Source: Paraburkholderia solitsugae (GTDB lineage: Bacteria > Pseudomonadota > Gammaproteobacteria > Burkholderiales > Burkholderiaceae). Taken from it: a stretch of 64,000 nt of DNA. Within the stretch, counting starts at the first letter, position 1. Each line of letters begins with the position of its first letter. Shown piece by piece: positions 35,198 to 44,373 of the stretch. The stretch spans positions 1 through 64,000 of the forward strand of contig NZ_WOEY01000115.1 of NCBI RefSeq assembly GCF_013177695.1. The letters run 5' to 3'. Made by a program: the position numbers and the translations under genes. The notes below the pieces were generated by a model that saw nothing but the letters and a program-made list of their open reading frames with translations, ran no database searches and was not told where the DNA came from.

Positions 35198-37777
35198 ATG
35201 AGTAGTGTTCCAGCCGTCGCCCAATCCCATGCCACGTCGCTCAAGGCGGACTACAAAGTGGCCAAAGCCCAGTTGCTGGAACGCTTCAAGACGGCCTCCA
35301 ACGTTGATGCGCTGATGGCCGCCTTGGCGCGCGCCACGGACGAGTCGCTGCGCGCCGCCTGGAACACCTGTCAGCTGCCGCCCGAACTGGCCTTGCTGGC
35401 CGTCGGCGGCTACGGGCGGGGCGAACTCGCGCCGCACTCCGACATCGACATTCTGGTCCTGCTGCCCGACGCGCCGATCGAGCACCTCGCAGCGCGCATT
35501 GAACGCTTTATCAGTCTCGCATGGGATTTGGGGCTCGAACTCGGCAGCAGCGTGCGCAGCGTGGCGCAGTGTGTCGAAGAAGCCGCCAACGACGTCACCG
35601 TGCGCACCTCGCTGCTCGAAGCGCGGCGCATTACGGGCAGCACCTCGCTCTTCGACGACTTCGTCAAGCGCTATCGCGAGACGCTCGACCCGCGCGCGTT
35701 CTTCCAGGCCAAAGTGCTGGAAATGCGCCAGCGGCACGCCAAGTTTCAGGACACGCCGTATTCGCTTGAACCGAACATCAAGGAAAGCCCGGGCGGCCTG
35801 CGCGATCTGCAACTGATTCTGTGGATTACCCAGGCGGCCGGTTTCGGCAGTAGCTGGCGCGAGCTCGAAGCCCGCGGCCTGATCACCGAGCGCGAAGCGC
35901 GCGAACTGCGCCGCAACGAAGGCTTCCTGAAAACGCTGCGTGCCCGGCTGCATGTGATCGCCGGCCGCCGCCAGGACATTCTGGTGTTCGATCTGCAAAC
36001 ACCGGTAGCCGAAAGCTTCGGTTACAAACCGACGGCCACCAAGCGCGCCAGCGAACAGCTGATGCGCCGCTACTACTGGTCCGCCAAGGCCGTGACGCAA
36101 CTCGCCACGATCCTGATCCAGAATATCGAAGCGCAGCTTTTCCCCAACACGAGCGGCATCACGCGCGTGCTCTCGGACCGTTTCGTCGAGAAGCAAGGCA
36201 TGCTGGAAATCGCCAGCGACGACGTATTCCAGCGCGAACCAAACGCCATCCTCGAAGCTTTCCTGCTCTACGAACAGACGCCAGGCGTGAAGGGTCTGTC
36301 GGCGCGCACGCTGCGCGCGATCTACAACGCCCGCGACGTGATGGATCAGCATTGGCGCCGCGATCCGGAAAACCGGCGCCTGTTCATGGACATCCTGAAG
36401 CAGCCGGCCGGCATCACGCACGCGCTGCGCCTGATGAACCAGACCAGCGTGCTCGGGCGCTATCTGCTGAACTTCCGGCGCATCGTTGGACAGATGCAGC
36501 ACGACCTGTATCACGTCTACACGGTCGATCAGCACATCCTCATGGTGTTGCGCAATCTGCGCCGCTTCGCGGTCGCCGAGCATGCGCACGAGTATCCGTT
36601 CTGCAGCCAGTTGATCGCCAATTTCGACCGGCCGTGGGTGCTGTACGTGGCGGCGCTGTTTCACGACATCGCCAAGGGCCGCGGCGGCGACCATTCCACG
36701 CTCGGCATGGCCGACGCGCGGCGCTTCTGCCGCAACCATGGCATCGAGGGCGAGGACGGCGAACTGGTCGTCTGGCTGGTCCAGCAGCATCTGACCATGA
36801 GCCAGGTCGCACAGAAACAGGACACGAGCGACCCCGAAGTCATCAAGCGCTTTGCCGAACTGGTCGGCAACGAGCGCCGGCTGACCGCTCTTTACCTGCT
36901 GACCGTGGCCGATATTCGCGGCACCAGCCCGAAAGTCTGGAACACGTGGAAAGGCAAGCTGCTCGAGGACCTCTACCGCGCAACCCTGGCGGTGCTCGGC
37001 GGCGCACGGCCTGACGCGCATTCGGAACTGAAATCGCGCCAGGAAGAGGCGCTTGCGCTGCTGCGCCTCGAAACCGTGCCGGAAGGCGCGCAAAAAGCGC
37101 TGTGGGACAAGCTGGATATCGGCTATTTCCTGCGCCACGACGCGGCGGATATCGCGTGGCAAACCCGCGTGCTGTACCGGCACGTCGAGACCACGACGCC
37201 GATCGTGCGGGCACGTCCGTCGCCGATCGGCGAGGCGCTTCAGGTGCTGGTGTATGTGAAAGACCAGCCCGATCTGTTCGCCGGCATTTGTGCGTATTTC
37301 GACCGCAATGGCTTGTCGGTGCTCGATGCGCGGGTCAGCACGACCCGTCACGGGTACGCGCTCGATAATTTCCTCGTCGCGCATACCGAAGAAGACGTGC
37401 ATTATCGCGATATTGCCAATCTGGTCGAACAGGAACTGACCGCACGCCTGACCGGTGACGGCACCCTGCTTCCGGGACCGTCGAAAGGCCGTTTGTCACG
37501 GCTGTCGCGGACCTTCCCTGTTACGCCGCGCGTCGATCTTCGGGCCGACGAGCGCGGCCAATATTACATCCTGTCCGTGTCTGCGAATGACCGGCCAGGC
37601 CTTCTTTATTCGATCGCGCGCGTGCTGGCCGAGCACCGGGTCGGCGTCGCGTCGGCGCGGATCAATACGCTCGGCGAACGCGTTGAAGACGTGTTCCTGC
37701 TGGATGGATACGGTCTGTCGGACAACCGCCTGCAAATTCAGGTCGAGACCGAACTGCTGCGCGCGATTGCAGTGTGA
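35198..37777 (+). CDS. glnD: Bifunctional uridylyltransferase/uridylyl-removing enzyme GlnD
   Basis: GlnD senses glutamine and adds UMP to or removes it from PII proteins, controlling nitrogen assimilation. The 859 residues contain the nucleotidyltransferase motif GGYGRGELAPHSDIDILVLL (about residues 69-88), a central linker helical region and an HD hydrolase domain (FHDIAKGRGGDHS near 488). Two C-terminal ACT domains sense glutamine, beginning VYVKDQPDLFAGICAYF and LSVSANDRPGLLYSIARVL. It lies between map and the rluB-like gene on one strand. Confidence 0.97.
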   Translation: MSSVPAVAQSHATSLKADYKVAKAQLLERFKTASNVDALMAALARATDESLRAAWNTCQLPPELALLAVGGYGRGELAPHSDIDILVLLPDAPIEHLAARIERFISLAWDLGLELGSSVRSVAQCVEEAANDVTVRTSLLEARRITGSTSLFDDFVKRYRETLDPRAFFQAKVLEMRQRHAKFQDTPYSLEPNIKESPGGLRDLQLILWITQAAGFGSSWRELEARGLITEREARELRRNEGFLKTLRARLHVIAGRRQDILVFDLQTPVAESFGYKPTATKRASEQLMRRYYWSAKAVTQLATILIQNIEAQLFPNTSGITRVLSDRFVEKQGMLEIASDDVFQREPNAILEAFLLYEQTPGVKGLSARTLRAIYNARDVMDQHWRRDPENRRLFMDILKQPAGITHALRLMNQTSVLGRYLLNFRRIVGQMQHDLYHVYTVDQHILMVLRNLRRFAVAEHAHEYPFCSQLIANFDRPWVLYVAALFHDIAKGRGGDHSTLGMADARRFCRNHGIEGEDGELVVWLVQQHLTMSQVAQKQDTSDPEVIKRFAELVGNERRLTALYLLTVADIRGTSPKVWNTWKGKLLEDLYRATLAVLGGARPDAHSELKSRQEEALALLRLETVPEGAQKALWDKLDIGYFLRHDAADIAWQTRVLYRHVETTTPIVRARPSPIGEALQVLVYVKDQPDLFAGICAYFDRNGLSVLDARVSTTRHGYALDNFLVAHTEEDVHYRDIANLVEQELTARLTGDGTLLPGPSKGRLSRLSRTFPVTPRVDLRADERGQYYILSVSANDRPGLLYSIARVLAEHRVGVASARINTLGERVEDVFLLDGYGLSDNRLQIQVETELLRAIAV

Positions 37778-37783
37778 GATTTC

Positions 37784-40048
37784 ATGCGAGTCAAATTAAC
37801 AGCCAAGCACCCGCGGCCGGCTTCGTCCGAACGCGCCCCTGTCCGTACCGGAAGCACCTCGGCGCGTAAGCCGACGCGCCCGACCGGGCCAAGGCCGTCT
37901 ACGCCGACGGCTGGGTTTAACGGGGCGCGGGGTGAAGGCGCTGCGGCGGTTGGCGGCAAGCGTCCGGCTGGTGCAGGTAAGCCGGCGGGCGCCGGTGCGC
38001 GTACGCCACGGGCTGAAGGATCGTTTTCCCGCGAGCGGGATGCAGGTGGTGCAGGCGCCGCGCGCCGCGTGCCGTCGGATCGTCCGCCGCGGCGCGAAGG
38101 GGCCGGCGGTGCACCGCGCCGCTTCGAAGGCAGCGGCGATCGTGCACCACGTCGGGACGAAGGCGCTCGTGCGCCCCGTAAGTTTGAAGGTGGCGGCGAT
38201 CGTAGCGAACGCGCTCCGCGCCGTGCTGACGGTGAACGCACTCAAGGCGCACCGCGCCGGTTTGAGGGTGGCGGTGACCGCGCACCGCGTCGGGACGACG
38301 GTGAGCGTGCGCCCCGTAGGTTTGAAGGTGGTGGCGATCGTAGCGAACGTGCTCCGCGCCGTGCTGACGGCGAACGTAGCCAAGGCGCGCCGCGTCGGTT
38401 TGAAGGCGGCGGCGACCGTGGTCCGCGTCGTGACGATGGTGAACGTGCGCCCCGCAGGTTTGAAGGTGGTGGCGATCGTAGCGAACGTGCTCCGCGCCGT
38501 GCTGACGGCGAACGTAGCCAGGGCGCTCCGCGCCGATTTGAAGGCGGCGGCGACCGTGGTCCGCGTCGTGACGACGGTGAGCGCGCTCCCCGTAGGTTTG
38601 AAGGTGGTGGCGATCGTAGCGAACGTGCTCCGCGTCGCGCTGACGGCGAGCGCAGCCAAGGCGCACCCCGCCGCTTCGAAGGCAGCGCAGATCGCAGCGA
38701 ACGCGCTCCCCGCAGTTTCGAAGGCAGCCGCGCCCCGCGCCGTGACGACGGCGAACGCCGCTCGTTCAGTGGTCCGCGTCCGGGCGCAGGCCGTCCGCCT
38801 GAAGGCGGACCGCGTGGCGAGCGTCCGGCGCGCGACGCCTCGGATCGACCCCGTTTCGGCAGCGACCGTGGTGCCCCGCAGGAGCGCCGTGGTGGCGAAC
38901 GCGGGCCGCGCAGCGACAGCGCACCGCGCCGTTTTGAAGGCGAGCGTGGTTCGTCCGAGCGTGGCGAGCGCACTTTCGCGAAGCCCGTCAAAAGCGGCTA
39001 CAGCGACCGCACGGACCGCCCGGCGCGCGCACCGCGCGTCGACCGCGGCGAACGCGCATCGGCCAAGCGGGAGTTCGGCGATCGTCCGGCGCGTGCCGGC
39101 GAACGTAGTGACCGGGGCGAACGTCCTGCTCGCAGCTTCGACAAGGCGCTACCGGCCGCTGGCCGCCGCTTTGGCGATGACGCCCGCCCCGCTCGCGCCG
39201 ACAAGCCACGCGGCCCGGCGCCTGCAGCCAGAGCCGAACACGACGCCGATGCCGCCCCGCGCACACCGCGTCGCGATTACGAAGACGCGCCGGGCACCCT
39301 GCGCCTGTCCAAGCTGATGTCGGAACTCGGCCTGTGCTCACGCCGCGAAGCCGACGAGTGGATCGAAAAAGGCTGGGTGCTGGTCGACGGCGAGCGGATC
39401 GACACGCTCGGCACCAAGGTTCGTCCGGACCAGCGCATCGAGATCGACCCGGCCGCCGAAGCCGCGCAAGCGAGCCAGGTGACGGTCCTGATCCACAAGC
39501 CCGTGGGCCTTGTATCGGGTCAGGCGGAAGACGGTTATCAACCGGCGATCACGCTGGTCACGCCGGAAAATCGCTGGGAAGGCGACAGTTCTGACATCCG
39601 CTTCTCGGTCTCGCATCTGCGCCAGCTCGCGCCGGCCGGGCGCCTCGACATCGATTCGACGGGCTTGCTGGTGCTGACGCAGGACGGCCGCATCGCCAAG
39701 CAGCTGATCGGCGGTCATTCGGAAATCGACAAGGAGTATCTGGTGCGCGTGTCGTTCGGCGAGCACACCACCGACGTCGAAAGCCACTTCCCGCCGGAAA
39801 GCCTCGCGCTCTTGTGCCACGGCCTCTCGCTCGACGACGTGCCGCTGAAACCCGCACAGGTCAATTGGCAAAACGGCGAGCAGTTGCGTTTCGTGCTGCG
39901 CGAAGGCAAGAAGCGCCAGATCCGCCGGATGTGCGAGCTGGTCGGCCTCGAAGTGATCGGCCTGAAGCGCGTGCGGATGGGTCAGGTGATGCTGGGTGCA
40001 CTGCCGCCGGGCCAATGGCGCTATCTGTCGGCGGACGAGTCGTTTTGA
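37784..40048 (+). CDS. rluB: RluB-type 23S rRNA pseudouridine synthase with large repeat N-terminus
   Basis: The C-terminal part, from about residue 504, is a normal RsuA/RluB enzyme. It has an S4 RNA-binding domain (LRLSKLMSELGLCSRREADEW) and the catalytic Asp in GRLDIDSTGLLVLTQDG near residue 620, followed by HSEIDKEYLVRV. RluB-type enzymes modify helix 89-95 region uridines in 23S rRNA. Unusually, about 500 residues of Arg/Gly/Asp/Glu/Pro-rich, disordered sequence precede it, containing four 46-residue repeats (for example APRRFEGGGDRSERAPRRAD). The whole frame is open, starting at ATG 37784, 6 bases after glnD. The extension may bind RNA or promote condensation; this is inference. Confidence 0.9.
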   Translation: MRVKLTAKHPRPASSERAPVRTGSTSARKPTRPTGPRPSTPTAGFNGARGEGAAAVGGKRPAGAGKPAGAGARTPRAEGSFSRERDAGGAGAARRVPSDRPPRREGAGGAPRRFEGSGDRAPRRDEGARAPRKFEGGGDRSERAPRRADGERTQGAPRRFEGGGDRAPRRDDGERAPRRFEGGGDRSERAPRRADGERSQGAPRRFEGGGDRGPRRDDGERAPRRFEGGGDRSERAPRRADGERSQGAPRRFEGGGDRGPRRDDGERAPRRFEGGGDRSERAPRRADGERSQGAPRRFEGSADRSERAPRSFEGSRAPRRDDGERRSFSGPRPGAGRPPEGGPRGERPARDASDRPRFGSDRGAPQERRGGERGPRSDSAPRRFEGERGSSERGERTFAKPVKSGYSDRTDRPARAPRVDRGERASAKREFGDRPARAGERSDRGERPARSFDKALPAAGRRFGDDARPARADKPRGPAPAARAEHDADAAPRTPRRDYEDAPGTLRLSKLMSELGLCSRREADEWIEKGWVLVDGERIDTLGTKVRPDQRIEIDPAAEAAQASQVTVLIHKPVGLVSGQAEDGYQPAITLVTPENRWEGDSSDIRFSVSHLRQLAPAGRLDIDSTGLLVLTQDGRIAKQLIGGHSEIDKEYLVRVSFGEHTTDVESHFPPESLALLCHGLSLDDVPLKPAQVNWQNGEQLRFVLREGKKRQIRRMCELVGLEVIGLKRVRMGQVMLGALPPGQWRYLSADESF
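38108..38700 (+). repeat. In-frame 138-bp tandem repeats inside the rluB-type gene
   Basis: The block TAGCGAACG(T/C)GCTCC recurs at 38203, 38341, 38479 and 38617, exactly 138 bases (46 codons) apart, with a partial copy before and a degenerate one after. Between the copies starting at 38341 and 38479 I count nine base differences, all at synonymous third positions. The unit encodes a Ser-Glu-Arg-Ala-Pro-Arg-Arg-Ala-Asp-Gly type pattern. Confidence 0.9.
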
Positions 40049-40112
40049 TGCCGGGGGCCTGACGCTCAACAGCGAAAGGCTCACGGTGCCCGCACCCTGA
40101 CACTCGCCCAAC

Positions 40113-40142
40113 AAAAAACCCACGTGAAAATGTGGGTTTTTT
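40113..40142. terminator. Bidirectional intrinsic terminator
   Basis: AAAAAACCCAC (40113-40123) pairs with GTGGGTTTTTT (40132-40142) around an 8-base loop. It separates the convergent rluB-type and def genes. Confidence 0.88.
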
Positions 40143-40193
40143 TATGCTGGTGGCGCACGCGACAATGCGTGCACCGCGGGCCGGGATGCGGCG

Positions 40194-40727
40194 TCAGTCG
40201 TCGCTATTCGGGTTCAGATCCGGAAACAGAACTTCCGTGAAGCCGAACTTCGCGAAATCGTTGATCCGCATCGGGTACAGCTTGCCGATCAGGTGATCGC
40301 ACTCATGCTGCACGACGCGCGCGTGAAAGCCCTCGGCGACACGGTCGATCGGCTTGCCGTATTGATCGAAGCCGTGATACTTGATCATCGAAAACCGGCT
40401 CACCGCGCCGCGCAAGCCAGGCACGGACAGGCAGCCTTCCCAGCCCTCTTCCATATCCAGCGATACCGGTGTGATGGTCGGGTTGATCAGCACCGTCTCG
40501 GGCACCGGTGGCGCATCCGGATAGCGTTCGCTGTGTCCGAAACCGAAGATCACCACCTGCAGATTGACGCCGATCTGCGGCGCGGCGAGCCCCGCGCCAT
40601 CCGCGTCGTGCATGGTTTCGAACATGTCTTTGACGAGCTCATGCAGTTCGGGTGTGTCGAAGTGATCGACCGGATCGGCAATGAGCAAAAGACGTGGGTC
40701 GCCCATCTTGAGAATTTCGCGGATCAT
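40194..40727 (-). CDS. def: Peptide deformylase
   Basis: Def removes the formyl group from nascent N-terminal methionine. The 177-residue metalloenzyme has the three motifs: GAGLAAPQIGV, EGCLSVPG and QHECDHLIGKLYP. This is a longer form than E. coli Def (169). The start ATG at 40725-40727 overlaps the ligA stop (ATGA), so it is translationally coupled to ligA. It is not next to fmt, which suggests a second deformylase elsewhere in the genome, as is common in Burkholderia. Confidence 0.97.
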   Translation of the reverse strand: MIREILKMGDPRLLLIADPVDHFDTPELHELVKDMFETMHDADGAGLAAPQIGVNLQVVIFGFGHSERYPDAPPVPETVLINPTITPVSLDMEEGWEGCLSVPGLRGAVSRFSMIKYHGFDQYGKPIDRVAEGFHARVVQHECDHLIGKLYPMRINDFAKFGFTEVLFPDLNPNSDD

Positions 40728-42790
40728 AACTGCCCCTCCAGGAGCTTACGCATACCATCTTCGTCGACTACCGGGATGCCGAGTTCCTCGGCTTTCGCCA
40801 GCTTGCTGCCCGCTTCGGCCCCCGCCACCACGTAATCTGTTTTCTTCGACACCGAACCGGCCACTTTCGCACCGGCCGCTTCGAGCATTTCTTTCGCCTC
40901 TTCGCGGGCAAGCGTCGGCAAGGTGCCGGTCAGTACGACCGTCTTGCCGGCCAGCACGCCTTGCGGCGCCCTCGGCGCGGGCGGGCCTTCCGGCCATGTG
41001 ACCTTGCCCGGCGCGCGGAGTTGCTCGATCACTGTGCGGTTGTGCTCCTCCGCGAAAAACTGATGAATCGACTCGGCCACCACAGGACCCACGTCGTTCA
41101 CCTCCAGCAATTCTTCGACCGAGGCGTCCATGATCGGATTCAGCGAGCCGAAATGTTTGGCAAGATCTTTCGCCGTCGATTCGCCCACATGCCGGATGCC
41201 GAGCGCGTAAATAAAGCGCGCGAGCGTGGTGTGCTTGGCTTTTTCGAGCGAGTCGAGCAGATTCTGCGCCGACTTTTCGGCAAAGCGGTCGAGTTCAGCC
41301 AGTGTCGCAAAGCCAACGTTGAACAGATCGGCCGGCGTGCGCACCAGATTCTGCTCGACGAGCTGATCGATGATCTTTTCGCCGAGCCCGTCGATATCCA
41401 GCGCCCGCCGCTGCGCGAAGTGCCACAGCGCCTGCTTGCGCTGTGCCGGGCAGAACAGGCCACCCGTGCAGCGCGCAATCGCCTCGTCCGGCAGCCGTTC
41501 GATGCTCGAGCCGCACACCGGGCAATGCGTAGGCATGACGAACTCACGGGCGTCGTCCGGGCGGCGGTCGAGCAGCGCGCTCACCACTTCGGGAATCACG
41601 TCGCCGGCGCGCCGCACGATCACCGTGTCGCCGATGCGGATATCTTTGCGGCGCACTTCGTCTTCATTGTGCAACGTCGCGTTCGTGACCGTCGCGCCGC
41701 CGACGAACACCGGTTCCAGCCGCGCAACCGGCGTGATCGCACCGGTGCGGCCGACCTGCACGTCGATCGCGACGAGTTTGGTCAGCGCTTCCTGCGCCGG
41801 GAATTTGTGCGCCAAAGCGAAACGCGGCGCGCGCGAGACATAGCCGAGCGCGTCCTGCTCATCGCGCCGGTTGACCTTGTAGACGACGCCGTCGATATCG
41901 TAAGGCAGCGCGTCGCGCTTCTCGCCTACCGCGTGGAAGAACCCCAGCAAGCCTGCGGCGCCCTGCACCACCGCCCGTTCGCCATTCACCGGCAAGCCGA
42001 GTTCCTTGTACCAGTCGAGCAATTCGCTATGCGTGGCCGGAATCTCGAACCCTTCGAGCACACCGATTCCATAAGCGAAGAACGACAGCGGCCGCTGCGC
42101 GGTGATCTTCGAATCGAGCTGCCGCAGACTGCCTGCTGCAGCGTTACGCGGATTAGCGAATTCCTTCTGCTCAGCAGCCCGCTGGCGCTCGTTCAGGCGT
42201 TCAAAATCGCGCTTGAACATGAGCACTTCGCCGCGCACGTCGAGCACGTGCGGCACGCGTTTGCCCTTGAGCTTGAGCGGAATGGAACGGATCGTACGGA
42301 CGTTTTCGGTGACGTTCTCGCCGGTAGCGCCGTCGCCGCGCGTGGACGCCTGGACGAACGTGCCGTCGACGTAACGCAGCGAGATGGCGAGGCCGTCGAA
42401 CTTCAGCTCAGCCGCGTAATCGACCGGCACCGGCGGTTCGCTCGCGTTCTTGCCGAGTGCATCGCCGACGCGTTTGTCGAACGCGACGATGTCTTCATCG
42501 GCGAAGCCGTTGTTCAACGACAGCATGGGCTGATCGTGCACAACTGGTTCGAAGCCGCTTGACGCCTCGCCGCCCACGCGCTGGGTGGGTGAATCCGGTA
42601 CGACCAGGTCCGGATGCTCCGTCTCGATTCGCTCCAGCTCCTTGAAGAGCTTGTCATACTCCGCGTCCGGCAAGTCCGGCTGATCGAGTACGTAGTACGC
42701 GTAGTTGGCGCGTTCGAGTTCCGCGCGCAGCCACGCGGCCCGCTCTGCCGGAGCGCTGGTTGCAGGGTTTGAGGCGGGAGTTCGGGCCAT
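40724..42790 (-). CDS. ligA: NAD-dependent DNA ligase
   Basis: LigA joins nicks during replication and repair using NAD. The 688 residues show the N-terminal Ia region, the adenylation Lys in AAELKFDGLAISLRY, an OB fold, the Cys4 zinc finger (CPVCGSS then CTGGLFCPAQ), helix-hairpin-helix repeats and a C-terminal BRCT domain (AGKTVVLTGTLPTLAREEA). It lies between zipA and def. A 12-bp perfect hairpin occupies the gap after zipA. Confidence 0.98.
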   Translation of the reverse strand: MARTPASNPATSAPAERAAWLRAELERANYAYYVLDQPDLPDAEYDKLFKELERIETEHPDLVVPDSPTQRVGGEASSGFEPVVHDQPMLSLNNGFADEDIVAFDKRVGDALGKNASEPPVPVDYAAELKFDGLAISLRYVDGTFVQASTRGDGATGENVTENVRTIRSIPLKLKGKRVPHVLDVRGEVLMFKRDFERLNERQRAAEQKEFANPRNAAAGSLRQLDSKITAQRPLSFFAYGIGVLEGFEIPATHSELLDWYKELGLPVNGERAVVQGAAGLLGFFHAVGEKRDALPYDIDGVVYKVNRRDEQDALGYVSRAPRFALAHKFPAQEALTKLVAIDVQVGRTGAITPVARLEPVFVGGATVTNATLHNEDEVRRKDIRIGDTVIVRRAGDVIPEVVSALLDRRPDDAREFVMPTHCPVCGSSIERLPDEAIARCTGGLFCPAQRKQALWHFAQRRALDIDGLGEKIIDQLVEQNLVRTPADLFNVGFATLAELDRFAEKSAQNLLDSLEKAKHTTLARFIYALGIRHVGESTAKDLAKHFGSLNPIMDASVEELLEVNDVGPVVAESIHQFFAEEHNRTVIEQLRAPGKVTWPEGPPAPRAPQGVLAGKTVVLTGTLPTLAREEAKEMLEAAGAKVAGSVSKKTDYVVAGAEAGSKLAKAEELGIPVVDEDGMRKLLEGQL

Positions 42791-42951
42791 GCTGTCGGAA
42801 GGTTCTTCAGTGAAATTCAGACATTGGATTATCGCAGGAAGCGTGCCCCTTTACATCGGCCGAATGGCCAGTTTCGTGCGTTCACCATTGCCGCGAAACG
42901 GCCACTGGAAAGCGCTGAGTGAAACGCCAGATGAAGCCCTGCCCCAAACGC

Positions 42952-42978
42952 CGACGGCCGCACATGGTGCGGCCGTCG
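42952..42978. repeat. 12-bp perfect hairpin between zipA and ligA
   Basis: CGACGGCCGCAC (42952-42963) and GTGCGGCCGTCG (42967-42978) are exact complements with a 3-base loop. There is no T-run on either side, so it is more likely an mRNA processing or stabilising structure, or a factor-dependent terminator, than a classical intrinsic terminator. Confidence 0.7.
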
Positions 42979-43002
42979 AGTCCTGCATAGAAAACAGCGC
43001 CG

Positions 43003-44256
43003 TTACTGGCTGAACAAACGCCGGGTGGCCGGCGAACCCGCCGGAATACCCGCCTGTTCGAGCTTCGCGTAAAGCGTCATCAACTGCTTTTCGATCGCCA
43101 GCAGCGCGGTTTCCGGCAGCGGACGGCGTCCGTCGTCGACCACCCGTCCGCCAATCCGCTCGGCCAGCGATTTCGCGTAGTCGCACATCAGGCGGAACGG
43201 CAGGATGTCTTCGTCCGCGACCGGCACGTCGAGCACCAGCGTGATCATCTGGCCGCCCTTGTAGGTCAGGTCGTCGCGCAGGAAATTGGTGTCGCCGAAT
43301 TGCAGCATGAACACCGGGCTCTGCTTCGCGTCGAGCTTCACGAAGCGCGTGCCGTCGCGCGAGAGCAGCAAGCCGTCCTGCGACGCGATCGCCTGGACAT
43401 AGTTGGCCGACCACGGCGCCCCGTCGGACAGGACGTTGATCGACAGTTGCGCATCGCACTGCGCGGCGAATCCGTCGAGCTCGCGCGCCATCGCGACCGT
43501 TTCGAGCATATCGGGGAATTCCGGTGCCGCGTCGAGCGCATCGGCGAACTGCTGCACGCCGGTCACGAACTCCGAGAATTCCAGTTCGTTGAGCGCGCCA
43601 CTCCGATTGGCCAATTGCGCGGCCGCGCGCAGCTCTTCATAGCGCGCGCCGTTTTGCAGCAATTCCCACGCGCCGCCTTCGAGCTTGCCCTCGATATGCA
43701 CCGGCTTGCTGCCGGCGCGGCGCAGACGCTGCGCAAGCGGAATCACCTTGTCGCCAGCCACCGGGCCGTTCAAACGGATCGGCACGATGCAATCGATGCG
43801 ACGGTCGACGATAGCCGGCGGCGCCGACGAAATCGTCGTGGCAGCGGGCAGGATCGGCTCGACCGGTTCACCGGCTGTCGACACGTGGCCGCCTTCGGCT
43901 TCAGCAATGCCCTCGGCTTCCGGATAGCCGTTCGGTGTCGTCGTCTCGGCCTGGATATCGGCCGGCGTATCGAGCGGCGCGGCTGTTGCGCCAAAAGTCG
44001 GCTCGACGCGCGCCGCCGCGGTTTCCGCCGCCGCGTCTGAACCCACTACCGGTTCGCGCCGCGTGGTCGGCCGGGCCGGTTCGATAAACGGGCTCTGCTC
44101 CTCCTGATCGTCCCGCGCAAAACTTTCGGCGGTATCGGCCGGCATCGGACGCGGCATCTTGCGGCGCACCTTCGCGCCTTGCCATGCGTTGTACACGACC
44201 ACGCCCCCGACCACCACGGCACCCGCGCCGATCAAACCGAGTGTCAACTCGTCCAT
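43003..44256 (-). CDS. zipA: Cell division protein ZipA
   Basis: ZipA tethers FtsZ to the membrane at the division site. The 417-residue protein has a single N-terminal membrane span (LTLGLIGAGAVVVGGVVVY), a long Pro/Ala/Glu-rich linker to about residue 190 and a C-terminal FtsZ-binding domain. That domain includes LLLSRDGTRFVKLD and VLDVPVADEDILPFRLMCDYAKS. The start is ATG at 44254-44256 (MDELTLGLI). It follows smc, the order usual in Burkholderiaceae. Confidence 0.9.
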   Translation of the reverse strand: MDELTLGLIGAGAVVVGGVVVYNAWQGAKVRRKMPRPMPADTAESFARDDQEEQSPFIEPARPTTRREPVVGSDAAAETAAARVEPTFGATAAPLDTPADIQAETTTPNGYPEAEGIAEAEGGHVSTAGEPVEPILPAATTISSAPPAIVDRRIDCIVPIRLNGPVAGDKVIPLAQRLRRAGSKPVHIEGKLEGGAWELLQNGARYEELRAAAQLANRSGALNELEFSEFVTGVQQFADALDAAPEFPDMLETVAMARELDGFAAQCDAQLSINVLSDGAPWSANYVQAIASQDGLLLSRDGTRFVKLDAKQSPVFMLQFGDTNFLRDDLTYKGGQMITLVLDVPVADEDILPFRLMCDYAKSLAERIGGRVVDDGRRPLPETALLAIEKQLMTLYAKLEQAGIPAGSPATRRLFSQ

Positions 44257-44373
44257 GCATGCTCCATCAGCAATTCTTCTGTCTGCGCGGCTATGCGCCC
44301 ACCCCATGTGTCGCGCGGCCGCTGGCCGCTGCGCTGAACGCGGGCGCCCGCGATGATCAACTCAAACGTAAAC

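Noticed and set aside
35180..37402. 740-residue minus-strand frame opposite glnD
   Set aside because: Antisense shadow of a complete conserved gene; low-information composition.
37796..39317. Long open frames in other phases and on the minus strand across the rluB repeat region
   Set aside because: The 138-bp repeat length is a multiple of three and GC-rich, so several frames stay open. Only the annotated frame joins the S4/catalytic domain and shows synonymous-only change.
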